From contig AP026538.1 of assembly GCA_026075535.2 (NCBI GenBank), forward strand, positions 13,028,337 to 13,092,336: a stretch of 64,000 nucleotides of DNA, written 5' to 3'. The notes beneath the pieces are model-generated. The model worked only from the letters and a program-made list of their open reading frames with translations. It had not been told where the DNA came from and searched no databases. The stretch is from Tricholoma matsutake (lineage: Eukaryota > Basidiomycota > Agaricomycetes > Agaricales > Tricholomataceae). Below, piece by piece: positions 58,276 through 64,000 of this stretch. Each line of letters begins with the position of its first letter. The stretch's first letter is position 1. Made by a program: the position numbers and the translations under genes.

Positions 58276-58575
58276 CAATTCATCCCATGGGATGGTTTTC
58301 ATCTTTATATGGGCATAAATAACACCCCTCTACCTGGGTTGAATTTCATCAACTTTCCAGGGGTTTAAGAGGAATGAAAGAACCTGCCAATAATGTTTTT
58401 TCATCCCATTGATAGAATAGTTTCATCATGTATCAGAGTAAATTTCAAGCCACTAAGATACAAAATCTACTTGAAAGAAGCGAAAAAATCCCCCAGACCC
58501 CTGATGCCTCATTGTCGGCCTGTTGTCCCATCACATCCCCGTCATCATCGTCCATGTCCCTGTCCCCCTCACCGT

Positions 58576-61184
58576 TGATAGGTCATCTTCTCGGCTCAAG
58601 GACCAATTCACCACTTTAGCATCATTCTAATCACATCGGCTAACTCCTACGACATCCCAGATGCAGCATGACACACTCTATCGATTGCGATATCATATTG
58701 ACTGCGTTGAAACATCACCAGCGACATTGATGATAGTATCAAAAGACCACATCACACAACCTTAGGACTACCCGGAAAGTCCCTAAGATTCCCCTACACG
58801 ACCACCAAACATCCCCGACCAACTTCGAACAAGCCACAACCGCGATCGACCATCGTCGAGCATCATCGATCGATATTGAGAAACTACGAGTGACATCGGG
58901 CGCTGCCTTTGTTATCTAAATGGTGGAAGACCATGCACTAGGACATATTCCAACTCGTGCTCAAACCTGCTGATCATAGGTCAGCTTCATTCCAAGTCCC
59001 TATTGCACACAGAACCCACTGGACACATTATTGTGAGACTTAGCGCAGTTTATACACAAAGGACAGTCTCTTTTAGTTCTTTCCCTTTATTACTCTTTCA
59101 TCATATGATATATATATCTTTCTTGTTCAGATTCCAGTCTCCTTTATGGCCTTGTGCCTTAACTCATATCTTTTGCCTCATGTTCTACACATGTTTCTCA
59201 TTCCATTTTAGGAAGTTTCTTTAAAACATATGAAACTCTGTAGTATCTACTTGGAAACAGGAAGAAATCATCTTCACATATCATCTCATATACAGTTCTA
59301 AGCATCCGATCAACTTCCTAAAAACAATCTAAGTCTCTACGGGTTTTCTCAATCAATGAGAAACCTCTCCCTCAATCCTCTCATCATTAGCTCTAGTAAC
59401 CCTTCCAACTAGTGTTTTAAGGTCCGGTTCGGTCCGGTTTTTCAACCCCAAAATGGGCAACCAGCAACCGCAACTGAACCGGGTACAACCGGTCCCAGTC
59501 GGTTCGGTTGCCTCCAAAAGACCGGTTAGAACTGGTTTTACCTGCTATTTTTGTCTCTTAACTAAATTTTGTATCATATTAAATAAAACTAATTAAAAGA
59601 CACCCCATGAGCAGGTGCTCGCGGCGGTGACAGGTCGTTAATAGAATGAATAAAAATAAAAGTAAGAAAAACAAAAAAACTGACCCCATCATCTTGCATT
59701 TCTGGCAAGAGTGGGGGTCATTGGTACCATGTTGTTGTCCCCCTGTCCATTGTTATTGTCTCCCCACTGTTCATTTGTCCCCCTTCCCCGCTTGTTCGAC
59801 TTCCCTGCTGTTCATTGGCATTGGGCATTGGTATTGGCGTTCCCTGGCAGTGGCGTTCCCTGGTGATGGCATTTGGTGGCGTGGGCGCTCACTGGTGTTG
59901 GCATTGGCATTCAGTGGCATTGGCATTCGGTGGTGTTGGTGTTCAGAGGTGTTGGCATTCGGTGGCATTCAGTGGCATTCATTGGCATTCATTGTCATTG
60001 GCGTCCATCGGCATTTGTCGTCGTCATCATCCTGTGTTCCATCGTCATCAGCACCATCTCCCCCTATGAGCAGTGGCTCGTAGGCGGGGTGGTGGTGCTG
60101 TACAATGTGGTGTTGGGTGGGGCAGCAGTGCGGCCACATTGTTGTTGGTGGTGCCCTTGTCATTGTTGCGTTGTTGTCCAGAAACGGGACCTGTTGCCAC
60201 CCTGCGAGCAGAGGCTTGCAGCAGCGGCACAGGGCCTGAGAGGGCATGGAGGCAGGAGGTGGGTAACACAACATAAGACTGTAAAAAAAGAGATCAAATT
60301 AGTTAGTATTAATAAAGAAAGATGATACAAAACATACCTGAGGGCCCAAATGACACTAGTCATCATTTGGGCCCTCTACACTCTCACTTCACAGGTGGGA
60401 CTTCTGAGGTAGGTGGTGGGTGGTGTGGGTGATGGTTGAAGTGGCGTCATTGATGATTTGTGGCTGTGGGAATCATTAGACAAAGTGATCACTTTGTTTT
60501 TTGTGGCAGCACATGACCAAAAGGTCTGTGCACAGCCACAGGGTATATAAACCCTCACCAAATGTATAGTTTTCCTTTGGGCTTGTCCCGTTTTCGTTAT
60601 ATATTGTGTAAATAGTAGATATTAGTAGTAAGTACATTAGTTTATTGTCTTGTTGTTACTGTAATATCTAGTACATAAGTAATAGTTTGTATACAGTCAG
60701 AAGACTGGTTGCAACTGACTGCAACTGGTTTTTGAACGGTTTTTAAATAATTTTGAATCAAGGCAACCGCAACTGATGGTTCGGTTGCATTCAGTTGGGT
60801 TCGGTTTGGTTGCAGTCATTTTTTCGGTCCATGCAACCAGACCTTTAAACACTACTTCCAACACTTCATAGACATTTACCACACCCTTCATATACTATCG
60901 ACCTATCGAAAGGTCCCCAGAACTCACATATCGACCATCGACAATAAACTCATTCACCATCGATCTCATTGATCGCCCTCAATATCGATCGATACTTGAT
61001 CAGACCATGCCAAACACTTTCATCTCTCATGACACTACCTTCACGACTAGTGTTAACTAGGAATCTTCTCATAGGTTTGACCACGAACATTCAGAACGTC
61101 TCGCAACCTTCCTCTGACTCGTCGCAAACATCATCGATTGCCTCATCAGCAGTTCTGGTGGTTTTCCCAGGTTGAGCATCATCA
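58576..61184 (+). mobile_element. Gypsy solo LTR with internal hAT insertion
   Basis: It begins TGATAGGTCATCTTCTCGG and ends GAGCATCATCA, as does the LTR at 28376-29561 (opposite strand). Flanking CCGT at 58572-58575 and 61185-61188 is a 4-bp duplication, and X copy A shows the matching unoccupied sequence. Removal of the nested element leaves about 1.16 kb. Confidence 0.9.
59410..60854. mobile_element. hAT-like element 'Z' (1445 bp) in the solo LTR
   Basis: TAGTGTTTTAAGGTCCGG ends, with perfect CTTCCAAC duplications at 59402-59409 and 60855-60862. Ends and CCGGT-rich subterminal words resemble MITE V. The interior carries the shared cargo: palindromes at about 59602, 60063 and 60199, an intron-like minus segment near 60275-60335, and GGGCCCAAATGAC...TCATTTGGGCCC (about 60337-60376). 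A palindromic TATA-like GGGTATATAAACCC is at 60541. No transposase. Confidence 0.9.
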
Positions 61185-63265
61185 CCGTGTTGTCTCCACC
61201 TCCTACACACCAGCCTTACTCCCTACGAGCAGTTGCTCATAGCGGAGGGGTCTGGTGCCATGGCCTGGTCATATCGGTGGTGGTGCTGGGTGCTGGGTTG
61301 CACTTGTCGTCACCCTTGTCCCCGTCATCAGAGGATGTACCCATGATCCACCCCACAAGCAGTTGCTTGTGGACGTGTGGCGGGTGCTGGTTTGTCGTGC
61401 CCTGGGGAAGGTGGTGGGGGGCCGTCAGCATGAGGCAGCAGGTAAAAGAGGGGTGGGGTGCGTACCTGCCCTATACAGGCCTCCGAGCGCCGTCCCCTCC
61501 CATCGCCATCTGTTCCCTGCTCCACCCCTCTCATTTCCTCCTTCGTTCATCACCCAGGGCGTGGGGTACCCGTTTTCGGGGTGATTCCTCGAGTTTTTTC
61601 CCTAAAAAATCAATTAATCTAATGGTTAGTATGATTGAATAAGAAAGAAAGAAAAGAAAAAAACTTACATGCCCCAAATGACGATACGTGTCGGGGTGCC
61701 CATTTTCAGCGTAGCTGGTCGAGTTTTTCCCTAGAAAATGAAGTAGAATTGTTTATTAGTACAATTGAATAAGAAAAAAAGAAAAGAAAAAAACTTTTGG
61801 CCATTGTGGGGCTCGTTTGCAAGTGTCATTGTTGTGCCCCCTTGTTGTCGTGTCGTCCCCCTTGTTGTCCCATCACCGTAGATGCCCATAATCCACCCTA
61901 TGAGCAGGTGCTCGTAGGTGTGGGGTGGGTGTCATCCCCCTCCATTGTCGTGTCATCCCCCCTGCCCTGCATCCCATCGTCGTCCTGCTGGTGCTGGTGC
62001 TGGCAGTGTTGTCCCCTCCCCACCCTGTCATTGTAGACAGGCTGCACCTGCGATCCCACCCTATGAGCAGTTGCTCATAGGCATGGGGGTGGGTGCCATG
62101 TCATCCACAGCAGCATGGTGTGGGGCATGGATGGTGTTTGCAGTGAGCACCCATGATCCACCCCATGAGCAATTGCTCATGGGCATGGGGCAGATGTTTC
62201 TTGGATGTCATTGTCGAGCTCTGGGGAAGGAGGTGGGGGTGTTGTCAGTGTGACATGGCAGGTAATCGAGGGGGTGGTGTACTTACCTGGTCGGTCCCAC
62301 TATACGGGCCTCCCACTGCCATCCTGTCTTCTGTCACTGTCATCGTCGTCATTGCCCATCTCTGCCCCTCCCATTTGTGATTTGTCATTCCTGTCATTCC
62401 CATCATGCGTCATAGGCCTCATTTTTTCCCTAAACATAAAGTAATAGTTTAGTTAGTAAAATGAACACAAATTATAGCAGAAAAAAACTTACTATGGCCC
62501 AAACAACAATTCACGTTGTTTGGGCCACGTTGTGAGCGAGGTAGCTTGTTTGTGGCCACAGGTGGTGTTGCCGGTGTTGTGTTTGTTGTTGTGGGAGTCA
62601 GTGTTGACAGCATTGGGGTCATGGGAAGAGAGAGGAGAGGGGGGGGACGTCGTCGTCGTCGATGGTGGTGGTCATGGTGAGGTGAGATGGCGGCATGGTG
62701 GTTATGGTTGATGTTGATGTGATGTGATGTTCAACATTCATCATGTGATGTTTTGAGGGTGGGCTGCAAATGACTTGTCAGTAAAACAATTACAACACAA
62801 ATGAAAAATCCCCTTTTTTGGGATGAAAAAAATTCTCTTAACACTTGTAATCCTGAAGTGTGAAAAGTATCCTCTAATTCTGACTGAAAACAATAACAAT
62901 ATTACCTGAGGAAGGAACAGTCAATTCAATATTTAATGAAAGAAATTTCCCTACTAAAATCATCTCATAATAGTATGAAATTTGTATTTTATTTCAGGCT
63001 GAAAACACACCCTGTTATTCACACCTTTGTGGCAGGAAACACTATCCCATAAATTGTTGAAAAGTTTGATGAAAATTCACACATTAAGATGGTTGCAAAT
63101 CCATACCCTCATCTTGGATTAAAATTATCCCCTGTATTTCATCCCCTTGTAAAATGAAAATTCATCCCAAATTCATCCACCCTGAATTCAGCCATTTATG
63201 TTAGGAAATTCACATTTCCAAATTTAAATGGCTGAAAATCATATTGTGCTAGGTCCACAGTGATG

Positions 63266-64000
63266 TTTCCACTATGCACCAGTTAGCTCACTGATTAAAT
63301 GAAGGTCGATGTTGAGATCTGATACTTACTGTAACCAGTTCCATGACTATGGGATTCGGACATCATGATGATGCATGTATGGTGCAGAAGCAGTATGATA
63401 TCGGTATTGATAATGGTAAGTAACAAGAACATTAATGTTGACAACACACACAGCTGACATAAAAATAGATGTGCCAAACAAGTTACATAATCATGCCTTT
63501 CTTGTGATACAGTTGTGGTAGTATGGCAATAGTTCTGAGATTGTGGCAGGTATGGCAGGTATGGCTCTACACCAGCTATACCAGCCACACCTGCCATGCA
63601 GTGCCACACATGTGTGATTTTCCTGATGAATGGGGATGACGACAATGAGATTCAAAAATTTAGTGTAATTAGTGGTCCATTACAAGTCCAGTATCCCTAT
63701 ATACTTACTATTAGGTACAAATTTGATACAACTGCTTTGTCATGCTCAACAATTATTGATTGCCTGTTTGTTTCATCTTTCATCTGCCTTGGAAGAGTGG
63801 TGCAGGTTCACATAATTATGTTCTATTGAACTTAGTTGGACGAAAATTGTGCAGCTGCTGAAAAAATGTCAATGTCACAGTGGACCTAGCAGGCTGCCAA
63901 AACCATAATTTTGGCAGCAACATCACAGATCACAGGGCCTGCCGAATTGAATGAAATGGTATAGTACTCTGGTAAGTATATCAAAGTGATCTTACATGCT
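63266..64000. other. No recognised gene at the right edge
   Basis: A plus-strand frame of 77 codons (63596-63829) and a minus-strand frame (63645-63295) overlap and have no family features. The final stretch repeats a word (GCCGAATTGAATGAAATGGT) also present near 41833, suggesting another dispersed element that continues past the window. Confidence 0.35.

Larger units (their letters stand above)
55862..63265 (-). mobile_element. Element 'X', copy B, split by three nested insertions
   Basis: The X sequence occupies 55862-56115, 58284-58575 and 61185-63265 (about 2.6 kb in total), reverse complementary to copy A (34519-37243). Copy A provides uninterrupted versions of both insertion points. 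Palindromes at about 61215, 61350, 61900, 62050 and 62155 match the five in copy A; the last contains CCATGAGCAATTGCTCATGG, a perfect palindrome. Confidence 0.85.

Overview
The window is about 64 kb of transposon-dominated DNA from a filamentous basidiomycete. The best fit is an Agaricomycete (mushroom-forming fungus). The evidence is short introns (about 46-95 nt) with GTNNGT-like donors, an alpha-kinase with the family features seen in mushrooms, DIRS, Copia, Ty3/Gypsy and Plavaka-like sequences typical of Agaricomycetes, and many hAT-like elements with 8-bp target duplications. No species can be named from sequence alone. I see no rRNA, no CRISPR and no clear housekeeping gene.

Layout. 1-606: a truncated ubiquitin-protease-like fragment cut by a hAT-like element (604-2163). 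2260-3660: copy A of a three-member family of ~99-residue proteins. 3859-11062: a 7.2-kb element with 296-bp terminal inverted repeats carrying an alpha-kinase gene, a DDE-transposase/integrase gene and a restriction-nuclease-like gene, all with nonsense mutations. 11964-14320: a retroelement gag relic and a Copia solo LTR. 15331-18194: a tRNA-derived SINE and small-gene copies B and C, divergently transcribed from a near-perfect inverted repeat. 19136-22535: DIRS (tyrosine-recombinase retroelement) fragments in opposite orientations, with a MITE inside. 22980-25190: a decayed ~360-bp tandem array. 25376-29561: the 5' half of a Ty3/Gypsy element on the minus strand. 29815-43400: a mosaic of non-autonomous elements, LTR pieces and fragments of an unnamed mushroom protein. 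43401-49095: a nearly complete Copia element. 50370-50693: a Plavaka-like tail. 51115-55739: a Ty3/Gypsy chromovirus lacking gag and split by a MITE. 55862-63265: a 2.6-kb element whose copy holds three nested later insertions.

Two themes link the parts. First, almost every coding relic is broken by TGA where family logic expects arginine (CGA), and the two LTRs of the Copia element differ only at CpG sites. This is the mark of CpG methylation followed by deamination. Second, at least four non-autonomous element families with different ends share one internal cargo: repeated GAGCAGTTGCTC-type palindromes plus a GGGCCCAAA...TTTGGGCC palindrome set directly before an intron-like segment (GTAAGT, branch-like CTAAC, TTTAG).

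The most novel candidates are the kinase-carrying inverted-repeat element at 3859-11062, the shared palindrome-plus-intron cargo, and a set of hairpins with an invariant GGCTT loop inside an LTR at 34108-34313.
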